A DNA stretch of 51,578 nucleotides from CAZRDB01 sp964598695. GTDB taxonomy: Bacteria; Armatimonadota; Zipacnadia; UBA1398. Below are positions 16,015 to 24,384 of the stretch, piece after piece; position 1 is the first letter of the stretch, and each line of letters begins with the position of its first letter. Under the pieces are notes generated by a model. It did no database searches, was not told where the DNA came from, and saw only the letters and a program-made list of their open reading frames with translations. The stretch covers positions 1 to 51,578 of the forward strand of contig CAZRDB010000011.1 in NCBI GenBank assembly GCA_964598695.1. Direction: 5' to 3'. Position numbers and translations under genes: made by a program.

Positions 16015-17850
16015 CTACCTCCCCCATGCCGGCTCAGCGGAGATGCCGTCCGTCGTGAGCTGCTTGGGATCCGAGCCATCGGCCCCGATCGACCAGATGT
16101 CGGCCGTGATCTGCAAGGTGATGAGCTGCTCGATCATCAGGGGGTTCGACTTGCCCGTCACCAGCGTAAAGGCGATCCGCTGGCCGTCGGGCGAGAAGCA
16201 CGGCTGCGAGGCGATCTGGTTCTGCGCCACCTTCGTGAGCTGCCGCAGTCCACTGCCGTCCGCGTTCACGATCCACAGGTCGCCCATCACGTTCTCGCCC
16301 ATCGCGAAGCGGCAGAAGGCGAGCCGCGTGCCGTCCGGCGACCACGCGGGCGCGGTGCAGCCGAGGTTCCAGGTCCTGAAGAAGGTCTGCTCCGACGGCC
16401 ACAGCCGCTCGCCCTTCACCAGCACCCGGGGCTGCGGCCGCCCGGCCAGCACGTCCTGGAGATCGAGGATCGTCAGGTTCTCGAGCGAGGGCTCCCCCGC
16501 GGCGCACGCGATGCTGCGGCCGTCGGGGCCGAGCGCCGGGTCCTTTGCCGAGAGCATCCCCATCTTCAGGGCGTCAACCGAGGCCAGCAGCATCCCGCTC
16601 GCCGCGTCGATCACGCAGATCCCCTCGGCTCCGCCGACCTGCCCCAGCGTCGTCTCGACGCCGGCGACGTTGCTCTTGGCGTTGGGGTCGACTGAGAGAA
16701 TCTGACCCATCCCGACCACGTAGCGGCCGTCGGGCGTCAGGCTCGGCTTCGAGGCCGCGTAGTTGCACTCGTTGACCCCCACGTTGCCGATGTCGGTGAC
16801 CTCGCCCGGGCGGACCTGGCAGAAGGTCAGGTGGCCCATGGTGTTGCTCACCCAGATCTTCACCCAGACCTGGTCGCCGGCCGCGACGTGCGGGATGTAG
16901 AACCGCCGCATCGACTCCTGGCGCAGCTTCTCCTGGGTGTCCGGGTTCACGATGTCGATGTCCTGCAGCTCGCCGGGATGGACGACGACGCCGGCGCCCT
17001 GGGCCGTGATGTTGATCACCGAGGAGGGCTTGTCGATCTGCCACTGCCGGCTCTTGGTGTTGTCCTGGATCAGCCCCGTGATCGCGCCGTAGCCCCGGGG
17101 CGCGGGGCCGCGCAACTCGTTGCCCGTGATCCGCACCGCCGGCGTGCCATCGGCCGCGCAGCCGAAGATGTCGCCTACGAGCGCCGAGCGCTCGCTGCGG
17201 AAGTCCGAGCCGAACACCAGGCGGGAGTAGTCCCACGCCCAGCGCGCCTCGCGGACTCCCGTCGTCGCCTCGCCGACGATCAGCGGCCGACTCTCGCCGC
17301 CCGCTCCATGCATCACGAAGAGCTTCTGCACCGGAACGGTCTCGTCGATCCCCGCCGCCACCAGCCGGGTCGGGATCGCGCGCGTGAAGACGATATGGCC
17401 GTTCGGGCTCGGGGGCAGGGGGAACGCGGTCGCGAGGTCGCCCGGTCCGGCGGCGGGCAGGGCCCCGCCCCCCGTGGCGGGGCCGCCGGGCGCCGCCTCG
17501 GCCGGCGCGTCCTGCCGGACCATGCGGATGCCGGTCCCGTCCGGCCCGACCACGGTCAGCTCGCCGGCCGGCGTGAAGCTGCACTGGAACGCGGTCGTCT
17601 CGCCGTCCGAGGTCACGGTCAAGACGCCGCCCTCGAGCGTGTACGAGCCCGCGGTGCGCTCCTCACCCTGGGCGGTGCGCATCAGGCGGGTGAAGCTCCC
17701 ATCCGCCCTCGCCTCGAAGCGGATCTCGACCTCGGGCGTGCGGAACAGCCAGTTGCCGACGATGCGTGCGGCGTCCTCCTGCAGGGCGGCGGACGCGGCG
17801 GCGAGCGCGGCGGCACAGCAGAGCGCGAGGGCGATCCCGGTACGAAGCAT
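16015..17850 (-). CDS. Secreted PD40 (TolB-like) beta-propeller protein
   Basis: 611 residues. The signal peptide covers about residues 1-22 (MLRTGIALALCCAAALAAAS). A small lipocalin-like beta domain follows (IVGNWLFRTPEVEIRFEARA, then YTLEGGVLTVTSDGET, about 29-110), then a Pro/Gly linker. The rest is a propeller with PD40 signatures LTPDGRYVV, LGPDGRSIAC, WSPDGTRLAFCRF and FSPDGQRIAFTLV. Such propellers are usually periplasmic or extracellular binding scaffolds. Blades are separated by a jelly-roll-like stretch (INITAQGAGVVVHPGEL) resembling cytochrome-type HzsA or carbohydrate-binding inserts. It is divergent from the 59-residue membrane protein and upstream of the M60 peptidase, with which it may be transcribed. 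Ligand unknown. Confidence 0.82.
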   Translation of the reverse strand: MLRTGIALALCCAAALAAASAALQEDAARIVGNWLFRTPEVEIRFEARADGSFTRLMRTAQGEERTAGSYTLEGGVLTVTSDGETTAFQCSFTPAGELTVVGPDGTGIRMVRQDAPAEAAPGGPATGGGALPAAGPGDLATAFPLPPSPNGHIVFTRAIPTRLVAAGIDETVPVQKLFVMHGAGGESRPLIVGEATTGVREARWAWDYSRLVFGSDFRSERSALVGDIFGCAADGTPAVRITGNELRGPAPRGYGAITGLIQDNTKSRQWQIDKPSSVINITAQGAGVVVHPGELQDIDIVNPDTQEKLRQESMRRFYIPHVAAGDQVWVKIWVSNTMGHLTFCQVRPGEVTDIGNVGVNECNYAASKPSLTPDGRYVVGMGQILSVDPNAKSNVAGVETTLGQVGGAEGICVIDAASGMLLASVDALKMGMLSAKDPALGPDGRSIACAAGEPSLENLTILDLQDVLAGRPQPRVLVKGERLWPSEQTFFRTWNLGCTAPAWSPDGTRLAFCRFAMGENVMGDLWIVNADGSGLRQLTKVAQNQIASQPCFSPDGQRIAFTLVTGKSNPLMIEQLITLQITADIWSIGADGSDPKQLTTDGISAEPAWGR

Positions 17851-18073
17851 GGCGGACCTCCATTCCGAAGCTGCGTATTCCCGACTCGCCTCGGCCTCCC
17901 CTGCCGCGCTCGCCCGGGGCCGATCCGCGTTCCCGTGATTGGGGGAGCGGGCCTTCGTGGTAAGGAGAGAAGGACAGACGGAACCTCGAAGCCCTTACAG
18001 GCGTCATGCTCCATACCGGTACTACTCGTAGGAGACCACGTGGTGACCCGATCGATCGGAAGGAGGGTGTGCG

Positions 18074-18253
18074 ATGGCTTACTGGTTCCAACTTGCGACA
18101 CTCGCGATGCTTCTCGGCTTCGCGCTGTCGGCCTACTTCGCGTCGACCCTCTCCGGGCTCGGGCGCACTGCCCAAAGCCTCCGGGGTCGTAGCCGCCGCG
18201 GCGAGCGCGCGGTGCTCCCGAGTGACGCCGTCCCCGCCGCCGGGCCGAAGTAG
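18074..18253 (+). CDS. Small (59-residue) single-span membrane protein
   Basis: ATG at 18074 is preceded by AAGGAGG at a near-ideal 8-base spacing. The product begins MAYWFQLATLAMLLGFALSA, one TM helix to about residue 27. A basic stretch follows (SLRGRSRRGER) and a Pro/Ala tail ends in GPK. A terminator-like hairpin begins 25 bases after the stop, so the gene has its own boundaries on both sides, between two minus-strand genes. I recognise no family. The positive-inside pattern suggests the C-terminus is cytoplasmic. Small proteins of this kind often modulate larger membrane complexes, but no partner is obvious here. Confidence 0.65.
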   Translation: MAYWFQLATLAMLLGFALSAYFASTLSGLGRTAQSLRGRSRRGERAVLPSDAVPAAGPK

Positions 18254-18278
18254 CTCGCCGGCCGCAGCCGATGATCCC

Positions 18279-18307
18279 CCGCCCTTCGCGGAGCCCGCGA
18301 GGGGCGG
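18279..18307 (+). terminator. Hairpin after the small membrane protein gene
   Basis: CCGCCCTTCGCGG (18279-18291) pairs with CCGCGAGGGGCGG (18295-18307), 13 pairs with one G-U and a three-base AGC loop, followed by TTCC. The remainder of 18308-18496 holds no gene that I can support. Confidence 0.6.
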
Positions 18308-18496
18308 TTCCCTGTACGGGGCAGGCGCATTGGGGAGCGGCGGGGCCGTACACGAAAGTGGAGGGCTGCTCGCGGTGGGCTCTTGGGGGATGGGGGGGAC
18401 GGCTGGTGTCTGGCCGCGAGCAACCCTCCGAACACGATCATACCCGGCCGAGCCGGCCGGTCGCCGGGGCTGCCGCCAGGATCGAGGATTCGCGCC

Positions 18497-19597
18497 CTAT
18501 TCGCTGGCTTCGGCCTCTGAAGCCCCGGGCGGCCCGCGCCGCGCCGATCCGTCCTCGGCCACAAGGCGACCGGCGATGGCGACCGCCTCGCGCGCATCGG
18601 CCGCGTAGCCATCGGCCCCGAGCAGGCGCCACAGCTCGGGCACCGTGTTGATCGCGAAGCCGCCGACGAGCACCGCCGCCTGCGAGCCCGTCGCCCGGAC
18701 CTGCCGGATCGCCTCGCGCAGGCTGTGGAGGTGGGCCGCCAGCGCGACGGAGAGGAGCACCAAGCGTGGCCGTCGCAGCCGCACCGCCTCGGCAAGCTGC
18801 CCGCCCGGCACGCATCCCCCCAAGTGGTGCACGTACCAGCCGTCCATCTCGAGGAAGTCGGCGACCATCCGGAGCCCGAGGTCGTGCTGTTCGGGCGCGA
18901 CGCAGGCCGCGACGACACTCCCGCGCGGCCTCTGGCCGCCGCAGGTCTGGGGGTAGAGCTGGGCCATGAGCTGCGCCGTCGCCCCCGTGGCGTAGCTCTC
19001 CTCGGGGGGGGTAAGCCGGCCCATCTGCCAGCGTCGCCCCAGCTCGAGTTGCGCGGGCTGCAGGACCTCCAGATACGCGCGGGCGACCGGCAGTCCCTCT
19101 CCAACCGCTCCCAGCACGAGGGCGCTCGCCCGAGGGCGGTCTTGCTCGAGCAGGGCGTCGATGTAGCGCCGGGCGAGGAGCTGGGTCTCCGAGGCGCCCG
19201 CGACCGGGCTCGGCGGCTCGCCGAGAGGCCGCTCGAGCAACTGCAGAGCCGGGCGGACGTACTCCGCCGCCACGGCGAGCGCGGGCTGCCCGGCCTCGCG
19301 GAGGGCTTGCTCGAGGGCCTCGAGGTGGCTCGCAAGCGCCGCGGCGGGGATGCCGCGGGCCTCCAGGACCTGCGCCAGCCACTCGATGTAGCACGCGAGG
19401 ACGGCAGGCGCGCCCAGCTCGACCGCGGCCGCCAGGCACAGGAGATTGCTAGTCGCGTCACTGCGGTAGCGGCCACTGGGCTCCTCGGGAGCCTCCCCCT
19501 CGGGAATGCCCCTGCGGGCGATCGCGAACGTTGCGTCGACGAGCGCGTCGATGTGGTCACGGATGGCCTCGGCGGCTACCTCCTGGGGGCCGTGCAC
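18497..19597 (-). CDS. Solitary cobalamin (B12)-binding domain protein
   Basis: A 366-residue soluble protein. An N-terminal helical part (about 1-130) precedes a second helical bundle of the B12-binding-2/cap type (ARRYIDALLEQDRPRASALV, then LQPAQLELGRRWQMGRLTPP). The Rossmann-like B12 domain is at about 225-345, with EQHDLG in the place of DxHxxG, LLSVAL for the SxL motif and VGGFAIN for the terminal GG. The His that would ligate cobalt is present, but the preceding Asp is Glu. GTG at 19597 follows GGGAGG. No methyltransferase, mutase or MerR-type HTH is fused or adjacent, so a light-sensing or regulatory role like CarH-type sensors, or a corrinoid carrier, are both possible. Confidence 0.82.
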   Translation of the reverse strand: MHGPQEVAAEAIRDHIDALVDATFAIARRGIPEGEAPEEPSGRYRSDATSNLLCLAAAVELGAPAVLACYIEWLAQVLEARGIPAAALASHLEALEQALREAGQPALAVAAEYVRPALQLLERPLGEPPSPVAGASETQLLARRYIDALLEQDRPRASALVLGAVGEGLPVARAYLEVLQPAQLELGRRWQMGRLTPPEESYATGATAQLMAQLYPQTCGGQRPRGSVVAACVAPEQHDLGLRMVADFLEMDGWYVHHLGGCVPGGQLAEAVRLRRPRLVLLSVALAAHLHSLREAIRQVRATGSQAAVLVGGFAINTVPELWRLLGADGYAADAREAVAIAGRLVAEDGSARRGPPGASEAEASE

Positions 19598-19815
19598 CGT
19601 ACCTCCCTCATGGCCATGGCCGTGCGGGCTCCCGCACGCCAAGCGCCGGCCCCCCTTCACAGCGCATCCCGTTCGGTGCTTCGTTCCCGAGACCTGCCTG
19701 CGGCAGGCGCTCCGCCCCGTCGTGGCGAACCACGCACCGGCCCGGCACCGGCGCCTCCTCCCCCGTACCCAGACGGGATCCGGCCGGCGCCCGCCGTGCC
19801 GTGGAGGGAGGACCC

Positions 19816-21603
19816 ATGGAACCAACAGCGCCGAGGCAGGCCCGGAGGACGCCGGGGGGTGCGGGACGCTCGCCCTGGCACGTGGCCGCTCTCCTCGCGT
19901 GCGCCGCGGCGCTGCTCGTCGGACTGGGCGATGCCCCGCTGATGGACCCGGACGAGAGCCGGTGTGGCGAGATCGCGCGGGAGATGCTCGCGCGCTGCGA
20001 CGGCGTCTCGATGACCCTGAACGACATCCCCTACTACGAGAAGCCGCCACTGATGTACTGGCTCGTGGCGGGCAGCATCTCGCTCCTCGGGCCGCGCGAG
20101 CAGGCCGTGCGCATCGTGCCGGCGCTGCTCGCGCTCCTCGGGATGGCCGTTGCGTGGTGGCTCGCGCTGTTGACGGGGGGCCGCTCCGTCGCGCGGTGGG
20201 CGCCCGCGATCCTCGCAACGACCGCCTGCGTGTTCGCGGTGGCGCGCGTGCCCATCGTCGACATGCTCTTCTCGGTCACCCTTGCCGCCGCGCTCACCGC
20301 CTGGCTGGCGAGTGCCCGCGCAGCGCGGCCGGGCAGGCGGTTGGGGCTCGCCGCCCTCGCGGGCGCCGCGCTCGGGCTTGCGGTCCTCGCGAAGGGCCCC
20401 GTCGCCCTCGTGCTGGCCGTGGGGGCCCTCATCGCCGAGGCGCTTCTCCTCTGGGCCGGCCGGCGCGGTGGGCGTTCCTGGGCGGATGCCGCCGGGTCGC
20501 TCGGTGGCTGGCCGCTCCGCGCGGCCGTCGCGCTGCTCACCTGCGCCGCTGTCGCGCTCCCGTGGTTCCTGGCCGTGGCGGCGCGCGACCCGGAGTTCCT
20601 CCACTACTACTTCACCGTCGGCCACTTCGAGCGATACACCGGCGGAGGCAAAGCGGAGCACCAGCAGCCGCTGTGGTACTACGCGGCCGTCGTTCCCGCA
20701 GGCTTCCTGCCCTGGTCGGTGCTGTGGATCGGCGAGGCCTGGCGGCGCATCCGGCTCGATCGCCCGGAGGCCGCCGGAACCGGCGAGTCGGTCGCGGCCG
20801 GCCCGTTCCTCGCCGGCTGGGCGCTTGCCGTTCCCGCCTTCTTCTCGCTCTCGGCCTGCAAGCTGCCGCAGTACGCGCTGCCCGCGTTCTGGCCGCTCGC
20901 GGTGTGGACCGCGGCGCTGGCGGTCGCTCCTGGCCGACGCCCGCCCGCCCGGCTCGCCCTCTACGCAGCCGCGGCGGCGCTCCCGCTGATCGCCGTCGGG
21001 CTGTGGCGGCAGCTCGCCGCCCACCCGCCCGGGGGGATCGAGGGGCTGGATGGCGCTCTTGCGGCCCTCGCGGTGGCGTGGCTCGCGGCCGCGGCGCTGT
21101 GCGCGGCGGCCGCCCGGCTCGTGCCCGGGGAGGGCCGGCGGGCGGCCCTCGTCGCGGCGGCGTGCTGCGTGCTGGTCGGGCTCGTCCCCGGCTACCGCGC
21201 GGTCGTCGCGAGCAGCGATGTGGGCCCGGTGCTTCCTCCGGCGCTCCGCCCGGCCGATCCCGCCGTGGGCTGGACGATCGCCCAGTACCGCTGCACGAGT
21301 CCCGCGCTCAACTTCTACACGCGGGCCCGGGCCGTCTCGATCGACACGGCCGACCTGCGCGGGATCGGCTACACGCGACCCGACGCGGAGGAGTGGTTCC
21401 CGCGGGGCGAGGAGACGATCGACCGGCTCTCGGCGCGGGGGCCGCTTGCGCTGATCACGCCGGCGCGCATCGCCCGGGAGGTCGCCGACCGCCACGGGTT
21501 GACCGTGCGCGCCGCGTCGCGGGACAACGCGCTGCTCCTGAACGCCGCCGGGCTGCGGGCGTGCGGCTACACGAGGACCGAGCCGCCGGGTGGGGCGGGG
21601 TAG
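19816..21603 (+). CDS. GT39/ArnT-like membrane glycosyltransferase
   Basis: A 595-residue protein with about 11-13 TM helices. The first periplasmic loop carries the acidic motif DPDESRCGEIAREML and then PYYEKPPLMYWL, both hallmarks of polyprenyl-phosphate-dependent GT-C enzymes of the GT39/ArnT group. These transfer a sugar from a lipid-linked donor on the outer face of the inner membrane to lipid A, protein or glycan. A further loop has FTVGHFERYTGGGKAEHQQP. ATG at 19816 follows GGGAGGA. Its 3' end overlaps that of the convergent GT2 gene by 37 bases. The GT2 enzyme is of the type that makes the lipid-linked donor, so the two may act in sequence although they are on opposite strands. Confidence 0.9.
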   Translation: MEPTAPRQARRTPGGAGRSPWHVAALLACAAALLVGLGDAPLMDPDESRCGEIAREMLARCDGVSMTLNDIPYYEKPPLMYWLVAGSISLLGPREQAVRIVPALLALLGMAVAWWLALLTGGRSVARWAPAILATTACVFAVARVPIVDMLFSVTLAAALTAWLASARAARPGRRLGLAALAGAALGLAVLAKGPVALVLAVGALIAEALLLWAGRRGGRSWADAAGSLGGWPLRAAVALLTCAAVALPWFLAVAARDPEFLHYYFTVGHFERYTGGGKAEHQQPLWYYAAVVPAGFLPWSVLWIGEAWRRIRLDRPEAAGTGESVAAGPFLAGWALAVPAFFSLSACKLPQYALPAFWPLAVWTAALAVAPGRRPPARLALYAAAAALPLIAVGLWRQLAAHPPGGIEGLDGALAALAVAWLAAAALCAAAARLVPGEGRRAALVAAACCVLVGLVPGYRAVVASSDVGPVLPPALRPADPAVGWTIAQYRCTSPALNFYTRARAVSIDTADLRGIGYTRPDAEEWFPRGEETIDRLSARGPLALITPARIAREVADRHGLTVRAASRDNALLLNAAGLRACGYTRTEPPGGAG

Positions 21604-22598
21604 GGGGCCGAGCCCTCCCACATCGTACGCCAGCCGGCCGAGGCAATCTCCTCGCGGACGTAGCCGGGGCCCCGCCCGGCGATCCGCGCGTAGGCACGGG
21701 CGGTGATCGCCGCCTGCACCCCGAAACCGAGCGCCATCAGGCCGGAGAGCAGCATCGAGCAGATGAGCCCCGTGATGACCGCCCCGTGCGCGCAGCCCGC
21801 CAGCGCGATGGCCAGCGTCACGAGCGCGGCGCCGAGCCACAGCAGGGCCCACCAGCCATACATCCGGGTCGGGTTGCCCCGGTGGCGCGTGCTGGCGCTC
21901 AGCGCGAACAGGTCGAGCGCGACGCGCGCGACGCGGCGGAGACCCGTCTTGCCGTACTTGGGGACCCCGCTGACGCGGGGCCGGTGGTGGACCTCCAGCT
22001 CGCCGATGCGGGCGCCGACCGCGTGGCACAGGGCCGGGATGAACCGGTGCATGTCGCCCCACAGGTCCAGGTCCCGGGCGATCTCCGCCCGGTAGACCCG
22101 GAGGGTGCAGCCGAAGTCGTGGATCCGCACCCCGGTGAGCCAGCCGATCACGCGCGCGGCAAGACGGCTCTGCGACTGCCGGAGGGGCCCCTCAGCGCGC
22201 GCGCGCCGCCAGCCGCAGACCACGTCGTAGCCCTCGTCGAGGGCGGACAGCAGGCGTGGGAGGTCGGCCGGGTCGTTCTGGAGGTCGCCATCGAGCGAGG
22301 CGACGGTGTTGCCCAGAGCGCGCGCGAAGCCGGTCGCCATCGCGGCGGTCTGGCCGAAGTTGCGGCGGAGCCGGATCAGGCGGATCGGCTGCTCGGGGTG
22401 GGCCTCGAGATAGTCGGCCGCGCGGGCGGCCGTCGCGTCGGTGCTGCCGTCATCGACCAGGAGCACCTCGTGGCGGCCGGAGACCCCGGGCAAGACGGAG
22501 GCCAGCTCCGCGAGCAGCGGAGCCACGTTGTGCTCCTCGTTGTGCAGCGGCACGACCGCCGAGATCGTGCGCTCGCTCGGGGGGATTGCTCCTGGCAA
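21567..22598 (-). CDS. GT2-family glycosyltransferase (polyprenyl-phosphate glycosyltransferase, GtrB/ArnC-like)
   Basis: 343 residues. The GT-A domain has SAVVPLHNEEHNV (about 13-25), LLVDDGSTDAT and the metal-binding ASLDGDLQNDPADLP. A later conserved block reads HHRPRVSGVPKYG. Two C-terminal TM helices (about 250-270 and 276-300) anchor it with the catalytic domain in the cytoplasm. This is the layout of enzymes that load a sugar on undecaprenyl phosphate. The start is TTG at 22598, preceded by GGGAGGG at 7 bases; no ATG or GTG is available before the first core strand. The 3' end overlaps the convergent GT39 gene by 37 bases. The sugar is unknown. Confidence 0.9.
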   Translation of the reverse strand: MPGAIPPSERTISAVVPLHNEEHNVAPLLAELASVLPGVSGRHEVLLVDDGSTDATAARAADYLEAHPEQPIRLIRLRRNFGQTAAMATGFARALGNTVASLDGDLQNDPADLPRLLSALDEGYDVVCGWRRARAEGPLRQSQSRLAARVIGWLTGVRIHDFGCTLRVYRAEIARDLDLWGDMHRFIPALCHAVGARIGELEVHHRPRVSGVPKYGKTGLRRVARVALDLFALSASTRHRGNPTRMYGWWALLWLGAALVTLAIALAGCAHGAVITGLICSMLLSGLMALGFGVQAAITARAYARIAGRGPGYVREEIASAGWRTMWEGSAPYPAPPGGSVLV

Positions 22599-22631
22599 CC
22601 CGATTCCCTCCCCGTCCGGCCTTCACGCGAC

Positions 22632-22673
22632 AGGACAACTGCCGCCGAGACGTGCTCCGGCGGCAGTTGTCCT
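22632..22673 (-). terminator. Perfect 16-bp hairpin after the membrane-anchored Ala/Glu/Pro-rich protein gene
   Basis: AGGACAACTGCCGCCG and its exact complement CGGCGGCAGTTGTCCT flank a 10-base loop. The hairpin begins 18 bases after the upstream minus-strand stop and separates it from the GT2 gene. No U tract follows. Confidence 0.7.
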
Positions 22674-22691
22674 CTCACTCGATCGGGAGTC

Positions 22692-23384
22692 TCAGGCCTT
22701 GCCGCCGGCCGCTTCCTTGTGGGGGGCGGGCTCGGTCTCCTTCGCCGTTGCCTCGGGGGCAGCGGGCTTCTCGGTCTCGGACTGCGCCGCTCCGGCCTCG
22801 CCCTGGGCCGGCTCCGCGGGGGTGGCGCCCTCCGGCTCCGCCTTCTTCTCCTCGGGTGCCGGCGCGGTCTCGGGGAAGAGCGCGGCCAGCTCGCTCTCGG
22901 CGGACGCGTACCCCTCGATGGTGCGCGCGTTCATCTTCTCGAGGATCCCCTTGGCGTCGGGCGCGGCCTTGCCCTCGGCCGGCGGAACGTTGAGCTTGGA
23001 GGCGATGGCCGTCAGCTTCTCGGCCCGCTCCACCGCCAGCCGCGCGTTGCGGTAGTCGCCCTCGCGGCACAGGCCGAGTGCGGCCTCCAGCTCGGCGCCG
23101 GCTCCGGCGAGCAGGTCCTTGCTCGCCTCGACCACGCCGGGCGCCGGCCCCGCGGGCTTGCGGGAGAACATCCGGCCGACGGGTCCCGTCGCCTCGTCCT
23201 CGGCGCCGCCTCCCGCCATCTTGTCCTTGATGAAGTACGCGTTGGCGGCGAGCGACACCACGAAGAACACGATGAACCAGGCCAGCACGTGGCGCTTCGG
23301 CTTCGGCTTGGGTGCGGTGTCGATCTCGACCTTCTTCGGCTCGGTCGGCGTGCTCGTGGCGTCCTTGTCGAGTTCCTCGCTCAC
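22692..23384 (-). CDS. Hypothetical membrane-anchored Ala/Glu/Pro-rich protein
   Basis: 230 residues. A charged cytoplasmic N-terminus (SEELDKDATSTPTEPKKVE and a KPKPKR block) precedes a single TM helix (about 33-51, VLAWFIVFFVVSLAANAYF). A short helical domain follows (about 85-165: AELEAALGLCREGDYRNARL, TPR-like in pattern). The tail is low-complexity, rich in Pro, Ala and Glu. The start is GTG at 23384, with GAGAGGAG upstream; the preceding frame is unsupported. It lies 92 bases downstream of the HAD phosphatase gene. No known family recognised; the layout suits a periplasmic scaffold or spacer protein. Confidence 0.7.
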   Translation of the reverse strand: MSEELDKDATSTPTEPKKVEIDTAPKPKPKRHVLAWFIVFFVVSLAANAYFIKDKMAGGGAEDEATGPVGRMFSRKPAGPAPGVVEASKDLLAGAGAELEAALGLCREGDYRNARLAVERAEKLTAIASKLNVPPAEGKAAPDAKGILEKMNARTIEGYASAESELAALFPETAPAPEEKKAEPEGATPAEPAQGEAGAAQSETEKPAAPEATAKETEPAPHKEAAGGKA

Positions 23385-23476
23385 TGCTGACCCGCTCCTC
23401 TCGTGTCGGTCGCCATCCCACCGCCCCCTGGCGTTCGCCCCCTCGTGGCGCGCCACCTGCGGCACGGCCCCCCGAG

Positions 23477-24262
23477 CTACTCGGTCGCGGCGCGGACAAT
23501 GTCGCCCACGCCGGGCAGGATGTGGCTCGGCCGGTAGGCGAAGTCGTCGATCTCGTCCTCCGAGGTCACGCCGCTCATCACCAGGATCGTCTCCATGCCG
23601 GCCTCGACGCCCGAGACGATGTCGGTGTCCATCCGGTCACCCACGATCGCCGCCTCCTCACGCCGACAGCCGAGTCGCATCAGCGCGTGGCGCATGATCA
23701 ACGGGTTGGGCTTGCCGACGAAGTAGGCCTTCCTGCCCGTCGCAAGCTCGATCGGGGCGACCAGCGACCCGGTCGCGGGCACGATGCCCTCCTCGACCGG
23801 GCCGGTGAGGTCGGGGTTCGTGCCGATCAGGCGGGCGCCCTCGCGCACCAGCTTCACGGCCCTGTTGATCCGGTCGTAGGTGTAGGAGTGGGTCTCGCCG
23901 ACGACGACGTAGTCCGGGTCGATCTCGTTCTGGGTGAGCCCCGCGTCGTAGAGCGCATTGGTGAGGCCGGGCTCGCCGATGACGTAGCAGCTTCCGCCCG
24001 GCTGCTGGCTGGCGAGGAAGCTCGCGGTCGCCAGGGCCGAGGTGTAGAAGTGGGCCTCGTCGACCTCCATCCCCATGCGGGCCAGCTTCTGACTCAACTC
24101 GCGCGGGGTCCTCTGGCTGGAGTTGGTCAGAAAGAGGAACGGGCGATCGGTGGCCTGCAGCCACTCGACGAACTCCCTCGCGCCCGGCAGCAGGATGTCC
24201 CCATGGTAGATGACGCCGTCCATGTCGGACAGGAATGCGCGGATCTCCCGGATCTCGGCGAT
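23477..24262 (-). CDS. NagD-like HAD-IIA phosphatase, apparent ATC start
   Basis: A HAD-superfamily class IIA hydrolase, about 261 residues from the proposed start. Motif I is SDMDGVIYHG with both catalytic Asp residues, motif II FLTNSSQRTP, the Lys motif GKPNP, and motif IV VGDRMDTDI. These enzymes remove phosphate from small substrates such as nucleotides or sugar phosphates. AAAGGAGG (24270-24277) is followed after exactly 7 bases by ATC at 24262, and no ATG, GTG or TTG lies in frame between it and motif I. The only methionine beyond that is the Met of motif I itself. Upstream in-frame codons (GTG about 39 bases before, or ATG at 24415) would lie before the predicted transcript start. A NagD-type protein normally starts about a dozen residues before motif I, as ATC gives. 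Confidence 0.85.
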   Translation of the reverse strand: MAEIREIRAFLSDMDGVIYHGDILLPGAREFVEWLQATDRPFLFLTNSSQRTPRELSQKLARMGMEVDEAHFYTSALATASFLASQQPGGSCYVIGEPGLTNALYDAGLTQNEIDPDYVVVGETHSYTYDRINRAVKLVREGARLIGTNPDLTGPVEEGIVPATGSLVAPIELATGRKAYFVGKPNPLIMRHALMRLGCRREEAAIVGDRMDTDIVSGVEAGMETILVMSGVTSEDEIDDFAYRPSHILPGVGDIVRAATE

Positions 24263-24269
24263 CGCTGCC

Positions 24270-24300
24270 CCTCCTTTCGGTTCCGGACCGGAGTATAGCA
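24270..24300 (-). promoter_or_regulatory. Extended -10 promoter and strong ribosome site for the HAD phosphatase
   Basis: On the minus strand TGCTATACT (24300-24292) is an extended -10 element, and no convincing -35 accompanies it. The predicted transcript start is about 24285. AAAGGAGG (24277-24270) follows at once, giving a leader of only about 23 bases. Confidence 0.5.
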
Positions 24301-24384
24301 CTCCCGCCCGGGGCGAGCCCGTTAGCGCCTGGCGAAGGGCCGGCCCGGGCGGAGGCGAACCCTCCCCGATCAGGAGGTGTCGTC

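Noticed and set aside
12857..16705. Plus-strand open frame of 1282 codons opposite the dehydrogenase, M60 and PD40 genes
   Set aside because: It is a mirror of three recognisable minus-strand genes. Its composition is dominated by Arg, Gly, Ala and Pro, with no motif, which is the usual GC-rich shadow.
4285..19597. Functional pairing of the MutL-like protein with the B12-binding protein as a mutase system
   Set aside because: The genes are 12 kb apart on opposite strands with unrelated neighbours, and the B12 protein has no mutase domain.
19506..23390. Plus-strand open frame of 1294 codons across the glycosyltransferase region
   Set aside because: It runs through GT39 in another frame and antisense to GT2; no recognisable protein features.
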